This document shows, in pieces, positions 1 to 7,871 of a stretch of DNA of 64,000 nucleotides. The stretch lies in NCBI RefSeq assembly GCF_907177275.1, contig NZ_CAJSLV010000081.1:62001-126000 (forward strand), written 5' to 3'. The first letter of the stretch is position 1; the number at the start of each line of letters is the position of its first letter. Origin of the DNA: Actinacidiphila cocklensis. Lineage in GTDB: Bacteria; Actinomycetota; Actinomycetes; Streptomycetales; Streptomycetaceae. The translations under genes and the position numbers were made by a program. Under the pieces are notes generated by a model. The model did no database searches, was not told where the DNA came from, and saw only the letters and a list, made by a program, of their open reading frames with translations.

Positions 1-522
1 CGGCTGCTGCACGTGGAGCCGCGCACCGAGGTGGCGGCGGTCTTCTCCGACGACGAGCTGGCCCGGATGGTGGGGGACGCGGGGGCGGCGGGGCTGCTGG
101 ACGAGCGGGCCACCGAGCGGCTGCGGGACGCGCTGGAGCTGGGCCGCCGCCCGGTCGGCGAGATCGTGCTGCCGGCCGACCGGGTGGTGCGCGCCCCGCT
201 CGGCATCACCCCCGAGGGGCTGGAGGCGCTGGCGGCGCGCTCGGGCTTCTCGCGCTTCCCGGTGGCCGACGGCGACGGCCGGGTGCTGGGCTACCTGCAC
301 GTGAAGGACGCGCTGGACGCCGAGCCGCGGGAGGCCGCCTTCCCCCGGGCCGCGCTGCGCCCCATCACCCGGGTCGGCGCCGCGACCCCGCTCGACGACG
401 TCCTGACCGCGATGCGCGCCGCGAGCGCGCACCTGGCGGCGGTGGTGGACGAGGAGGGCCGCGGGGTCGGCCTGGTCACGATGGAGGACGTGCTCAAGCA
501 GCTGGTCGGCCCCGGCATCTAG
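1..522 (+). CDS. CBS-domain protein of the CNNM/CorC hemolysin family, C-terminal part (5' end outside window)
   Basis: The reading frame is open to the left window edge, so only the C-terminal cytoplasmic part is seen. The visible 173 residues contain two CBS-type motifs: one around GFSRFPVADGDGRVLGYLHVKD and a second ending HLAAVVDEEGRGVGLVTMED. This is the typical arrangement behind an N-terminal CNNM (DUF21) membrane domain in CorC/HlyC-type proteins implicated in metal-ion transport. The CorC/HlyC domain that usually follows is absent: the protein stops soon after the second CBS motif, as in the shorter paralogue of paired actinobacterial genes. The membrane part is inferred, not seen. 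Confidence 0.8.
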   Translation, partial: RLLHVEPRTEVAAVFSDDELARMVGDAGAAGLLDERATERLRDALELGRRPVGEIVLPADRVVRAPLGITPEGLEALAARSGFSRFPVADGDGRVLGYLHVKDALDAEPREAAFPRAALRPITRVGAATPLDDVLTAMRAASAHLAAVVDEEGRGVGLVTMEDVLKQLVGPGI

Positions 523-535
523 GGCCTGTCCGCGG

Positions 536-1246
536 TCACCAGGGCAGGGTGCCCTCGGCGGTGACGTAGCCGCCGGTGGGTCCGTCGGGACCGAGCCGGG
601 CCATCCGCACGATGATCTCGGCGCCCTGCTCGACGGTCTGGACGCCGGTGTTGCCGTTCAGGTCGGTCCTGGTGAAGCCGGGCTCGACCGCGTTGACCCG
701 GAAGCCGGGGAAGGCCTTGGCGTACTGCACGGTGAGCATGTTGACCGCGGTCTTGGACGCCGGGTAGGCCACGCCCGGGTAGTCGTACGCGTGGGTGCCG
801 GGCGCGGAGAGCGTCGCGAGGGAGGCCAGGCCGCTGCTGACGTTGACCACCACGGGCGCGGCGGAGCGCCGCAGCAGCGGCAGGAAGGCGTGCGTCACGC
901 GGACCGTGCCGAAGACGTTCGTCTCGAACGTGGCGCGCATGATGTCGGCGGTCAGGTCGGCGGCTCCGACGACGGTGCCGTCCCGGTCCATCTCGTGCTG
1001 GACGCCGGCGTTGTTCACCAGGACGTCCAGGCCGCCGTCCGCCTCGACCGCCTTCACCGCGGCCGCGACGGACGCGTCATCGGTGACGTCGAGCCGGACG
1101 GCCCGCGCGCCCAGCCGCTCGGCGGCCAGCCTGCCGCGTTCGGCGTCCCTGCTGCCGATCCAGACGGTGTGGCCCGCGGCGACGAGCCGGCGGGCGGTCT
1201 CGTACCCGAGGCCCTTGTTCGCTCCGGTGATCAGTGTCGTTGTCAT
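536..1246 (-). CDS. SDR-family NAD(P)-dependent oxidoreductase
   Basis: A 236-residue classical short-chain dehydrogenase. The N-terminal Rossmann motif TGANKGLG follows the start directly, then come the NNAG motif, the NVSSG catalytic Ser region and the YPASK Tyr-x3-Lys pair. I chose the ATG at 1246 because it places the Rossmann strand immediately after the start. An upstream in-frame ATG at 1360 would add a Pro/Arg-rich stretch overlapping the divergent gene. It is divergent from an XRE-type regulator 103 bp away, a common actinobacterial pairing in which the regulator controls the dehydrogenase. Substrate unknown. Confidence 0.88.
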   Translation of the reverse strand: MTTTLITGANKGLGYETARRLVAAGHTVWIGSRDAERGRLAAERLGARAVRLDVTDDASVAAAVKAVEADGGLDVLVNNAGVQHEMDRDGTVVGAADLTADIMRATFETNVFGTVRVTHAFLPLLRRSAAPVVVNVSSGLASLATLSAPGTHAYDYPGVAYPASKTAVNMLTVQYAKAFPGFRVNAVEPGFTRTDLNGNTGVQTVEQGAEIIVRMARLGPDGPTGGYVTAEGTLPW

Positions 1247-1349
1247 GCCTCCAGGGTGCGGCGGCGGTGCCCTGGCGGCCATGCCCCTGGGCTTCCTGGG
1301 ACCGGCAGTACCAGGACGTCCGTGCTGCCGCGGTGCGAGAGTGGGTGTC

Positions 1350-2177
1350 ATGGCGACCACGGAATTCGGGCATCTGCTGCGGCGCTGGCGCGACCGGGTG
1401 TCCCCCGAGACGGCCGGGCTGACGGTCGGCGGCCACCGGCGCGCGGCGGGGCTGCGACGCGAGGAACTGGCGCTGCTCGCCGGGATCTCGGTCGACTACA
1501 TCACCCGGCTGGAACAGGGCCGGTCCGCGAACCCCTCCGAGCAGGTCGTGGAGGCGCTGGGGCGGGCGCTGCGGCTGTCGGGAGGCGAGCGCGAGCAGCT
1601 CTTCCACGCCGCCGGGCTCGTGCCGCCGGGCCGCGGCACGGTGCCGGCGTTCATCCCGGCGAGCGTGCAGCGGCTGCTCGACCGGCTGTCGGGGACGCCG
1701 GTCGCGGTCTCCGACGCGTCCTGGACGCTGCTGCTGGCCAACCCGCTGTGGACGGCGCTGATGGGCGAGCTCCACGGCAAGGAGCGCAACGCGGTGTGGC
1801 GCACCTTCCTCGGCTCGACCGCACGTACGGTGCACACACCCGAGTCGCTGGCCTCGCTGCACGTCTCGCAGGTCGCCGGGCTGCGGGCGACCGCCGCCCG
1901 CTATCCGGCCGACCAGCGGCTGCGCCGGCTGATCGCGGAGCTGCGGGCCGGCAGCGAGCACTTCGCGCAGCTGTGGGAGTCCCGCGCGGTGGACGAGCAC
2001 GACGGGTCGCACAAGACCATCGACCACCCCCAGCTGGGCCTGCTGACCCTGGACTGCGACCTGCTCAGCGTCGCGGGCAGCGATCTGCGGATCATGGTCT
2101 ACACCGCGGAGCCCGGCACCGAGGACGCCGAACGCCTCGCGCTGCTCGGCGTGCTCGGCACCCAGACGATCGGCTGA
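1350..2177 (+). CDS. XRE-family regulator with MmyB-like ligand-binding domain
   Basis: A 275-residue protein. An N-terminal helix-turn-helix (about residues 25-60) contains GLRREELALLAG and a recognition helix around SVDYITRLEQGR. The rest (about 110-270) matches the MmyB-like domain, with the pattern of tryptophans and ANPLWTAL-type segments seen in these regulators. The ATG at 1350 gives a compact N-terminus just ahead of the HTH. The gene is divergent from an SDR gene and is its likely local regulator. MmyB-domain proteins are thought to bind small hydrophobic or fatty-acid-like ligands; the ligand here is unknown. Confidence 0.85.
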   Translation: MATTEFGHLLRRWRDRVSPETAGLTVGGHRRAAGLRREELALLAGISVDYITRLEQGRSANPSEQVVEALGRALRLSGGEREQLFHAAGLVPPGRGTVPAFIPASVQRLLDRLSGTPVAVSDASWTLLLANPLWTALMGELHGKERNAVWRTFLGSTARTVHTPESLASLHVSQVAGLRATAARYPADQRLRRLIAELRAGSEHFAQLWESRAVDEHDGSHKTIDHPQLGLLTLDCDLLSVAGSDLRIMVYTAEPGTEDAERLALLGVLGTQTIG

Positions 2178-2183
2178 CCGGTG

Positions 2184-2200
2184 CGCGCCCGGCGGGCGCG
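2184..2200 (+). terminator. Short GC-rich hairpin after the XRE regulator
   Basis: A perfect 7-bp inverted repeat (CGCGCCC/GGGCGCG) with a 3-nt loop begins 7 nt after the regulator stop and ends before the SGNH hydrolase start. There is no U-tract, as is usual in Streptomyces, so it is a plausible but weak intrinsic terminator. Confidence 0.5.
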
Positions 2201-2225
2201 GGGCTGCGGCTAGGATCTTCTGGCG

Positions 2226-3008
2226 ATGGAGAACGATCTCACCTACACCAGTTTCGTCGCCGTCGGCGACTCCTTCACCGAAGGCATGTCGGACCTGCTG
2301 CCCGACGGCAGCTACCGCGGATGGGCCGACCTGCTCGCCGCACGGCTGGCCGCCCTGCCGCGCCCCGCGGACGAGGGCTTCCGGTACGCGAACCTCGCCG
2401 TGCGCGGCAAGCTGATCCGGCAGATCGCCGACGACCAGGTGGACACCGCGGCCGCCATGGGCGCGGACCTGGTCACGCTGGTCGGCGGGCTCAACGACGT
2501 GCTGCGGCCCGGCTGCGACGTGGACGTGGTGTGCGGGCACCTGGAGAGCGCGGTGGAGCGGCTCGCGCCGTCCTGCCGGCAGCTGGTGCTGATGCGCAGC
2601 CCGGCCCGCCGCGGCCCGGTCGCCACCCGGTTCCTGCCGCGCATGGAGCAGCTGTTCGCGTTCGTCGACGACCTGGCGGCCCGGCACGGCGCGGTCGTCG
2701 TCGACCTCTACGGCGCCGAGGTGCTCGGCGACCAGCGGATGTGGGCCGACGACCGGCTGCACCTGACCGCGGAGGGGCACGAGCGGGTCGCCGAGGCCGT
2801 CTGGCAGGCGCTCGGCCTGCCCGCGCAGGCCGACTGGACGCTCTCGCTGCCGCCCGCGGTACGCCCGGGCTGGGCCACCCGGCGCGGCGCCGACCTGCGC
2901 TTCACCCGCCGCCACCTGCTGCCGTGGATCGGCCGCCGGCTGACCGGCCGCTCCTCGGGCGACGGCCGCGCACCCAAACGTCCGGCACTGGAGCCGTATC
3001 TGGAGTGA
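2226..3008 (+). CDS. SGNH/GDSL-family hydrolase
   Basis: A 260-residue intracellular-looking esterase/lipase-type hydrolase without a signal peptide. Block I is VGDSFTEG with the nucleophile Ser16; block III is GGLNDV with the oxyanion Asn; block V is DDRLHLTAEGH with the Asp176/His179 pair. The fold and triad are clear, but the natural substrate is not. The C-terminal tail (SSGDGRAPKRPALEPYLE) looks replaced: a second, longer version of the same tail lies downstream at 3420-3503, separated from this gene by a small zinc-ribbon gene. Confidence 0.88.
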   Translation: MENDLTYTSFVAVGDSFTEGMSDLLPDGSYRGWADLLAARLAALPRPADEGFRYANLAVRGKLIRQIADDQVDTAAAMGADLVTLVGGLNDVLRPGCDVDVVCGHLESAVERLAPSCRQLVLMRSPARRGPVATRFLPRMEQLFAFVDDLAARHGAVVVDLYGAEVLGDQRMWADDRLHLTAEGHERVAEAVWQALGLPAQADWTLSLPPAVRPGWATRRGADLRFTRRHLLPWIGRRLTGRSSGDGRAPKRPALEPYLE

Positions 3009-3099
3009 TCCCACGGTGACTCACCGGCCGCCGATGCGCGGGCTGATTGCCCGCCGCATGGTGCTGAAAGCCCAAGAGCCGGAGAGCTATCGTTCCAGC

Positions 3100-3339
3100 A
3101 TGCGATGTGGGATATGCGGTTCCGAGCGTTTGAGCCCCGTCGGGAAGCTGGTCTCCGGGGTGCAGGTGAAGGACCGGCTGCGGCTCAGGTTCGCCCGTCC
3201 GGGCATCTTCAGGCGTCGGCAGACAGTTGAAGCCGACATCGCGCGTGCCTGCCTCGACTGCGGGGCCTTGTACCCCTTCCTCAGCGCGTTCGACCGGCAG
3301 CGGCTTGGAGCCATCGTGGACGGCCTGACTGACGTGTGA
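3100..3339 (+). CDS. Small putative zinc-ribbon protein
   Basis: A 79-residue protein with two Cys pairs, CGIC near residue 3-6 and CLDC near residue 56-59, spaced as a two-strand zinc ribbon. The middle is basic (many Arg). ATG 3100 is preceded by a GGAGAG Shine-Dalgarno about 12 nt upstream; earlier in-frame starts at 3016 and 3058 lack one. Base composition and codon use are visibly less GC-biased than in flanking genes, and the gene sits inside what looks like an insertion between two copies of the SGNH hydrolase tail. Function unknown; nucleic-acid or metal binding is only a guess. Confidence 0.6.
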   Translation: MRCGICGSERLSPVGKLVSGVQVKDRLRLRFARPGIFRRRQTVEADIARACLDCGALYPFLSAFDRQRLGAIVDGLTDV

Positions 3340-3419
3340 GGGCGCAGGCGAAAGCGCCGCTGGGCGCCGACCATGCACAGCGCGGCCAGCGGGAGTGAGC
3401 GCCTCCCCTTTCTGGTCAT

Positions 3420-3503
3420 TCCTCGGGCGACGGCCGCCCCGCCAAGCGCCCGCAGCTGCTGCCGTACGCGCCCGAGCCGGTGCCCGACGAGGCCCGCGGC
3501 TGA
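3420..3503 (+). pseudogene. Detached duplicate C-terminal tail of the SGNH hydrolase
   Basis: Reading from 3420 in frame gives SSGDGRPAKRPQLLPY followed by APEPVPDEARG and a stop at 3501-3503. This is clearly homologous to the current hydrolase C-terminus (SSGDGRAPKRPALEPY). The first 18 nt are identical to 2952-2969, in the same frame, and similarity stops abruptly upstream of 3420. It has no start codon and no upstream gene, so it is a remnant of the original hydrolase 3' end, displaced by an insertion or recombination of about 468 bp. Confidence 0.75.
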
Positions 3504-3570
3504 CGGGGCCGCCGCCCGGCGGCCCGCCGCGGGACCGGCCGCACCGCCGCGACCAGTAGAATCTGCACAC

Positions 3571-5004
3571 GTGACAGCCAAGCCGCGTATCCCGAACGTC
3601 CTCGCCGGCCGCTATGCCTCCACGGAGCTGGCCGCCCTGTGGTCCCCCGAGCAGAAGGTGGTGCTGGAACGCCGGCTGTGGCTGGCGGTGCTGCGGGCGC
3701 AGAAGGACCTCGGGATCGAGGTGCCGGAGCAGGCCGTGGCCGACTACGAGCGGGTGCTCGAACAGGTCGACCTGGCTTCGATCGCCGAGCGCGAGAAGGT
3801 CACCCGGCACGACGTGAAGGCCAGGATCGAGGAGTTCAACGCCCTCGCCGGGCACGAGCAGATCCACAAGGGCATGACGTCCCGCGACCTGACCGAGAAC
3901 GTCGAGCAGCTGCAGATCCGGCTGTCCCTCGACCACGTGCGGGACCGCACGGTGGCGGTGCTGGCCCGGCTCGGGCAGCTGGCGGGGCAGTACGCCGAGC
4001 TGGTGATGGCGGGGCGCTCGCACAACGTCGCGGCGCAGGCCACCACCTTGGGCAAGCGGTTCGCGACCGCGGCGGACGAGCTGCTGGTCGCCTACGAGCG
4101 GGTCGAGGACCTGCTGGGCCGCTACCCGCTGCGCGGCATCAAGGGCCCGGTCGGCACCGCGCAGGACATGCTGGACCTGCTGGGCGGCGACAGCGCCAAG
4201 CTCGCGGAGCTGGAGCAGCGGATCGCCGCGCACCTGGGCTTCTCGCGGGCCTTCACCTCGGTCGGCCAGGTCTATCCGCGCTCGCTGGACTACGACGTGG
4301 TGACCGCGCTGGTGCAGCTGGCGGCGGCGCCGTCGTCGCTGGCGAAGACCATCCGGCTGATGGCCGGGCACGAGCTGGTCACCGAGGGCTTCAAGCCGGG
4401 CCAGGTCGGCTCGTCCGCGATGCCGCACAAGATGAACACCCGGTCCTGCGAGCGGGTCAACGGGCTGATGGTGATCCTGCGCGGCTACGCCTCGATGACC
4501 GGCGAGCTGTCCGGCGACCAGTGGAACGAGGGCGACGTGTCGTGCTCGGTGGTGCGCAGGGTCGCGCTGCCCGACGCCTTCTTCGCCTTCGACGGGCTGC
4601 TTGAGACGTTCCTGACGGTGCTGGACGAGTTCGGCGCCTTCCCCGCGGTCGTCGCCCGCGAGCTGGACCGCTACCTGCCGTTCCTGGCGACGACGAAGGT
4701 GCTGATGGGCGCGGTGCGCGCCGGGGTCGGCCGGGAGATCGCCCACGAGGCGATCAAGGAGAACGCGGTGGCGTCCGCGCTGGCGATGCGCGAGCAGGGC
4801 ACCGAGCGCAACGAGCTGCTCGACCGGCTCGCGGCCGACGAGCGCATCCCGCTGGACCGTGCGCAGCTGGACGCGCTGATGGCCGACCGGCTGTCCTTCA
4901 CCGGTGCCGCGGCCGGCCAGGTGGCCGAGGTGGTGCGGCGGATCGAGGACGTCGTCAAGGCGCACCCGCAGGCGGCCGCGTACCGCCCCGGGGCGATCCT
5001 CTGA
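3571..5004 (+). CDS. purB: Adenylosuccinate lyase
   Basis: A 477-residue enzyme of the fumarase/aspartase superfamily. It acts twice in purine synthesis, cleaving SAICAR to AICAR and adenylosuccinate to AMP, both with release of fumarate. The family signature GSSAMPHKMN lies near residue 280, with TSRDLTEN (about 105) and the catalytic-loop region intact. GTG 3571 gives the usual length, starting MTAKPRIPNVLAGRYAS. The next gene, mug, overlaps the stop codon if its CTG start is correct. No purine-operon neighbours are present, as is common in Streptomyces. Confidence 0.96.
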   Translation: MTAKPRIPNVLAGRYASTELAALWSPEQKVVLERRLWLAVLRAQKDLGIEVPEQAVADYERVLEQVDLASIAEREKVTRHDVKARIEEFNALAGHEQIHKGMTSRDLTENVEQLQIRLSLDHVRDRTVAVLARLGQLAGQYAELVMAGRSHNVAAQATTLGKRFATAADELLVAYERVEDLLGRYPLRGIKGPVGTAQDMLDLLGGDSAKLAELEQRIAAHLGFSRAFTSVGQVYPRSLDYDVVTALVQLAAAPSSLAKTIRLMAGHELVTEGFKPGQVGSSAMPHKMNTRSCERVNGLMVILRGYASMTGELSGDQWNEGDVSCSVVRRVALPDAFFAFDGLLETFLTVLDEFGAFPAVVARELDRYLPFLATTKVLMGAVRAGVGREIAHEAIKENAVASALAMREQGTERNELLDRLAADERIPLDRAQLDALMADRLSFTGAAAGQVAEVVRRIEDVVKAHPQAAAYRPGAIL

Positions 5005-5555
5005 CACCGGAGCAGCTCGCCGCGGCCCGCGACCGTACGCTCGACGACCTGCTCGCGGGCGGGCTGCGGGTGCTGTTCTGCGGGATCAACCCCGGGCTCA
5101 TGTCGGCCTGGACCGGCCACCACTTCGCGCGTCCCGGCAACCGGTTCTGGCCGGCGCTGCACGCCTCGGGCTTCACCCCGCGGCGCTTCGCGCCGGCCGA
5201 GCAGGCGCAGCTGCTGGGGCTTGGGCTCGGGGTGACGAACGTGGCGGCGCGGGCCACCGCCAGGGCCGACGAGCTGAGCACCGAGGAGCTGGTCGAGGGC
5301 GGCAGGCTGCTGGCGGCGAAGGTCGCCGAGCACCGTCCCGCGTGGCTCGCTGTGCTCGGCGTGACCGCCTATCGGGTCGCCTTCGCCGACCGGCACGCGC
5401 AGGTCGGCCCGCAGCCGCGCGCCCTCGGCGCGACCAGGATCTGGGCGCTGCCCAGCCCCAGCGGGCTGAACGCGCACTGGACGCCCGCGGCGCTGGCCGA
5501 GGAGTTCGCCCGGCTGCGTACGGCCGCCTTCGACCTGCCGGAACAGGCTGGCTGA
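5001..5555 (+). CDS. mug: G/U mismatch-specific DNA glycosylase (Mug), probable CTG start
   Basis: A DNA repair glycosylase that removes uracil or other damaged bases opposite guanine. The Mug motif FCGINPGL, the GNRFW segment and the C-terminal LPSPSGLN loop match the E. coli family closely. The only ATG/GTG near the N-terminus (5070) begins after the first conserved strand; homology to the E. coli N-terminus starts about 10 residues earlier (LDDLLAGGLRVLFCGINPG). No ATG or GTG exists in that stretch, so I chose CTG 5001, which overlaps the purB stop and would give 184 residues by translational coupling. Confidence 0.85.
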   Translation: MTPEQLAAARDRTLDDLLAGGLRVLFCGINPGLMSAWTGHHFARPGNRFWPALHASGFTPRRFAPAEQAQLLGLGLGVTNVAARATARADELSTEELVEGGRLLAAKVAEHRPAWLAVLGVTAYRVAFADRHAQVGPQPRALGATRIWALPSPSGLNAHWTPAALAEEFARLRTAAFDLPEQAG

Positions 5556-5694
5556 CGGGCCGTCAGCACGGGCCGTGCGGGCCGGCCGGCGGGACCGGCG
5601 GCGATGCCGCACAAACGTAACGGGACCGCACTCGCCGCGAGGCCCCTGGCCGGGTACGATCCGCCACACACAGGCACAGTCTGGGAGGACATAC

Positions 5695-6852
5695 GTGGGG
5701 CGACTCACCGGCGGGGACCCGTCCCTGCTCAGGCGGATCAACTCCGCGGTCGTCCTGGATGCCCTGCGCGGGGCGCAGACCCCCACCCTCACCGAGCTGG
5801 TCCACAGCACCGGCCTGTCCCGGCCCACCGTCGAGGGCGTCATCGAGGGGCTGACCGAGTCCGACCTGGTGGTGGAGGTCGGCCCCGAGGCCGGCGACGC
5901 GCGCAAGCAGGGCAGGCCCGCCCGGCGGTTCCGCTTCCACGCGGAGGCCGGGCACCTGCTCGGAATCGAGATCGGCGCGCACCAGGTGCGGGTGGTGCTG
6001 TCCGACCTCAGCGGCCAGGTACTGGGCTCGCACGGCCGCGACGTGGACGAGGCGGCCTCCGCGGACGACCGGCTCGAACGGGTCCGCGGCACGGTCGCGG
6101 AGCTGCTGCGCAAGGCCGGGGTGGCGCGCAGCACGCTGTGGGCGGTCGGTGTGGGCAGCCCCGGCATCGTGGAGGCGCACGGCGAGGTGCGGCTGAGCAC
6201 GGCGCTGCCCGGCTGGACCGGGCTGCCGCTGGGCGAGCGGCTTCAGCGTTCCTTCCGATGTCCGGTGCTGGTGGAGAACGACGCGAACGTCGCCGCGGTC
6301 GCCGAGCACTGGAAGGGCGTCGCGGTCGGCACCGACGACGTGGTCTTCGTCCTGGCCGGGCTCAGCCCGGGGGCCGGCTCGCTGATCGGCGGGCGGCTGC
6401 ACCGCGGCTTCGGCGGCGCCGCAGGCGAGATCGGCGCGCTGCACCTGCTGGGCCGCGACGTCACCCCCGAACATCTGCTGTCCACCACGGGCGAGCCGCT
6501 GCACCCGCTGGACGAGCCCGCCGTGGAGCGGGTCTTCGCGCTGGCCAAGCAGGGTGACGTGCAGGCCAAGGACGCCGTGGAGCGCTTCCTGCGGCGGCTG
6601 GTGCACGACGTGGCCGCGCTGGTGCTGGCGATCGATCCCGAGCTGGTGGTGATCGGCGGCTGGGCCGCGGGCCTCGACGGTGTGCTGGAGCCGCTGCAGG
6701 CCGAGCTGGCCCGCTACTGCCTGCGGGCGCCGAAGGTGACGCTGTCCGCGCTGGGCCAGGAGGCCATCGCCACCGGGGCGCTGCGGCTGGCGCTGGACCA
6801 TGTCGAGGAGCAGCTCTTCGCGGTGGAGCAGACGTCGATGCAGCGGCGCTGA
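5695..6852 (+). CDS. ROK-family transcriptional regulator
   Basis: A 385-residue protein with an N-terminal winged helix (about residues 10-75, TPTLTELVHSTGLSRPTVEG) followed by a ROK sugar-kinase-like domain. The ATP-site motif GVGSPGIV and the ENDANVAAVAEHW segment are present, but the family's Cys-rich zinc motif after GEIG is missing (GEIGALHLLGRDVTPEHLL). It probably acts as a sugar-responsive regulator rather than a kinase. GTG 5695 has a strong GGGAGG Shine-Dalgarno 6 nt upstream. No sugar operon is adjacent, so its regulon is unknown. Confidence 0.86.
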   Translation: MGRLTGGDPSLLRRINSAVVLDALRGAQTPTLTELVHSTGLSRPTVEGVIEGLTESDLVVEVGPEAGDARKQGRPARRFRFHAEAGHLLGIEIGAHQVRVVLSDLSGQVLGSHGRDVDEAASADDRLERVRGTVAELLRKAGVARSTLWAVGVGSPGIVEAHGEVRLSTALPGWTGLPLGERLQRSFRCPVLVENDANVAAVAEHWKGVAVGTDDVVFVLAGLSPGAGSLIGGRLHRGFGGAAGEIGALHLLGRDVTPEHLLSTTGEPLHPLDEPAVERVFALAKQGDVQAKDAVERFLRRLVHDVAALVLAIDPELVVIGGWAAGLDGVLEPLQAELARYCLRAPKVTLSALGQEAIATGALRLALDHVEEQLFAVEQTSMQRR

Positions 6853-6864
6853 CGGCGCTGCGGA

Positions 6865-6897
6865 CAAGGCCCGCCCCGGTCGCCGGGGCGGGCCTTG
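6865..6897. terminator. Bidirectional terminator between ROK and GntR genes
   Basis: A perfect 15-bp stem with a 3-nt TCG loop (arms 6865-6879 and 6883-6897) lies between two convergent genes, 13 nt after the ROK stop and 22 nt before the GntR stop. Its symmetry suits termination in both directions. Confidence 0.85.
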
Positions 6898-6918
6898 CCG
6901 CGTGAGCGGGCTGCCGGG

Positions 6919-7680
6919 TCAGGAGGCCTGGCGGGTGTCCTGCTGGTGGTGGGTGACCTCGAACGCGCCGGCGTCGCCGAAGGTCAGCCGGCAGGTGTCG
7001 GCGCGGTAGGTGGAGACCGACGCGGCGGCCACCCGCCCGCCGGTGTAGTAGCGCGAGGTGACGACCAGCACGGGCGCCCCGGGCAGCCGGTCCAGCTGCT
7101 TGGCGTCGTCGGCGCGGGCCGAGCCCAGCTCGACGGCGCGGTCCTCGCCCTCCAGCTCCAGGGCGTGCAGCTCGCGCAGCACGGCGGGCGCGTGGGCGGC
7201 GGGCGACAGGTCGCCCGGCAGGCCGGGTACGGACGCCGGCGGTACGTACAGCAGCTCGGCGGCGACCGGCTGGCCGCGCATCACCCGCACCCGGCGGATG
7301 GTGTGCACGGCCTGGTCGCGGCCGGTGCCGAGCAGGGCGGCGATCGCGGCGGGCGCGACGGCCTCGACGCAGCCGACGGTCTCCCAGGAGTCGCGGCCGG
7401 CACCGGGCCAGGCGTTGGCCGACGGGCCGACCGACACGCCCATGCGCGGCGGGGCCACCGTGGTGCCGACACCGCGGCGGCGCTGCAGCCGGCCTTCGAG
7501 CTCCAGCTGTTCGAGCGCCTGGCGGAGCGTCGCCCGCGCGACACCGAAGCGGGCGGCGAGGTCCCGCTCGTTCGGCAGGATCTCACCGACCTCGAACTCC
7601 GAGTCGAGGGCGTCGTTCAGCACGGTCTTGAGGTGCCAGTACTTCGGCTCAGGCACCGATTCGAGCTGCGTGGTCCCCAC
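6919..7680 (-). CDS. GntR-family (HutC/UTRA) transcriptional regulator
   Basis: A 253-residue regulator with an N-terminal winged helix (about 15-80; LPNERDLAARFGVARATLRQAL) and a C-terminal UTRA effector-binding domain (about 95-240). HutC-type regulators commonly respond to sugar phosphates, amino sugars or histidine derivatives. It faces away from an SDR gene at 7872. An AT-rich divergent leader holds a 7-bp inverted repeat just upstream of its own start, suggesting autoregulation and possibly control of the SDR. Effector unknown. Confidence 0.88.
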   Translation of the reverse strand: MGTTQLESVPEPKYWHLKTVLNDALDSEFEVGEILPNERDLAARFGVARATLRQALEQLELEGRLQRRRGVGTTVAPPRMGVSVGPSANAWPGAGRDSWETVGCVEAVAPAAIAALLGTGRDQAVHTIRRVRVMRGQPVAAELLYVPPASVPGLPGDLSPAAHAPAVLRELHALELEGEDRAVELGSARADDAKQLDRLPGAPVLVVTSRYYTGGRVAAASVSTYRADTCRLTFGDAGAFEVTHHQQDTRQAS

Positions 7681-7699
7681 CCTGTCCTCGCAATCAGCT

Positions 7700-7718
7700 C
7701 AAGGCTTGTTCAGCCTTG
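7700..7718. promoter_or_regulatory. Putative GntR operator
   Basis: Perfect 7-bp inverted repeat CAAGGCT-TGTTC-AGCCTTG, 20-38 nt upstream of the GntR start, in a locally AT-richer divergent region. Position and symmetry fit a HutC-type operator; the assignment to this regulator is inference. Confidence 0.45.
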
Positions 7719-7871
7719 TTTCCTAACCAGTCTTTATTAAAGGTCCTTGCACTACTAGGGACGATAGAGCCGGGCGCCGAGCTTGGTCAAGACCAATGCG
7801 GTAGCGTGCGTGATCATCGAGCTGCCGCGCACGGGGACGGCGGCAGCCAGTGCACGAAAGGCGGAAGGTCG

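Noticed and set aside
1077..3014. Minus-strand open frame opposite the XRE and SGNH genes
   Set aside because: Antisense of two genes with clear families; product is Arg/Gln/His-rich nonsense.
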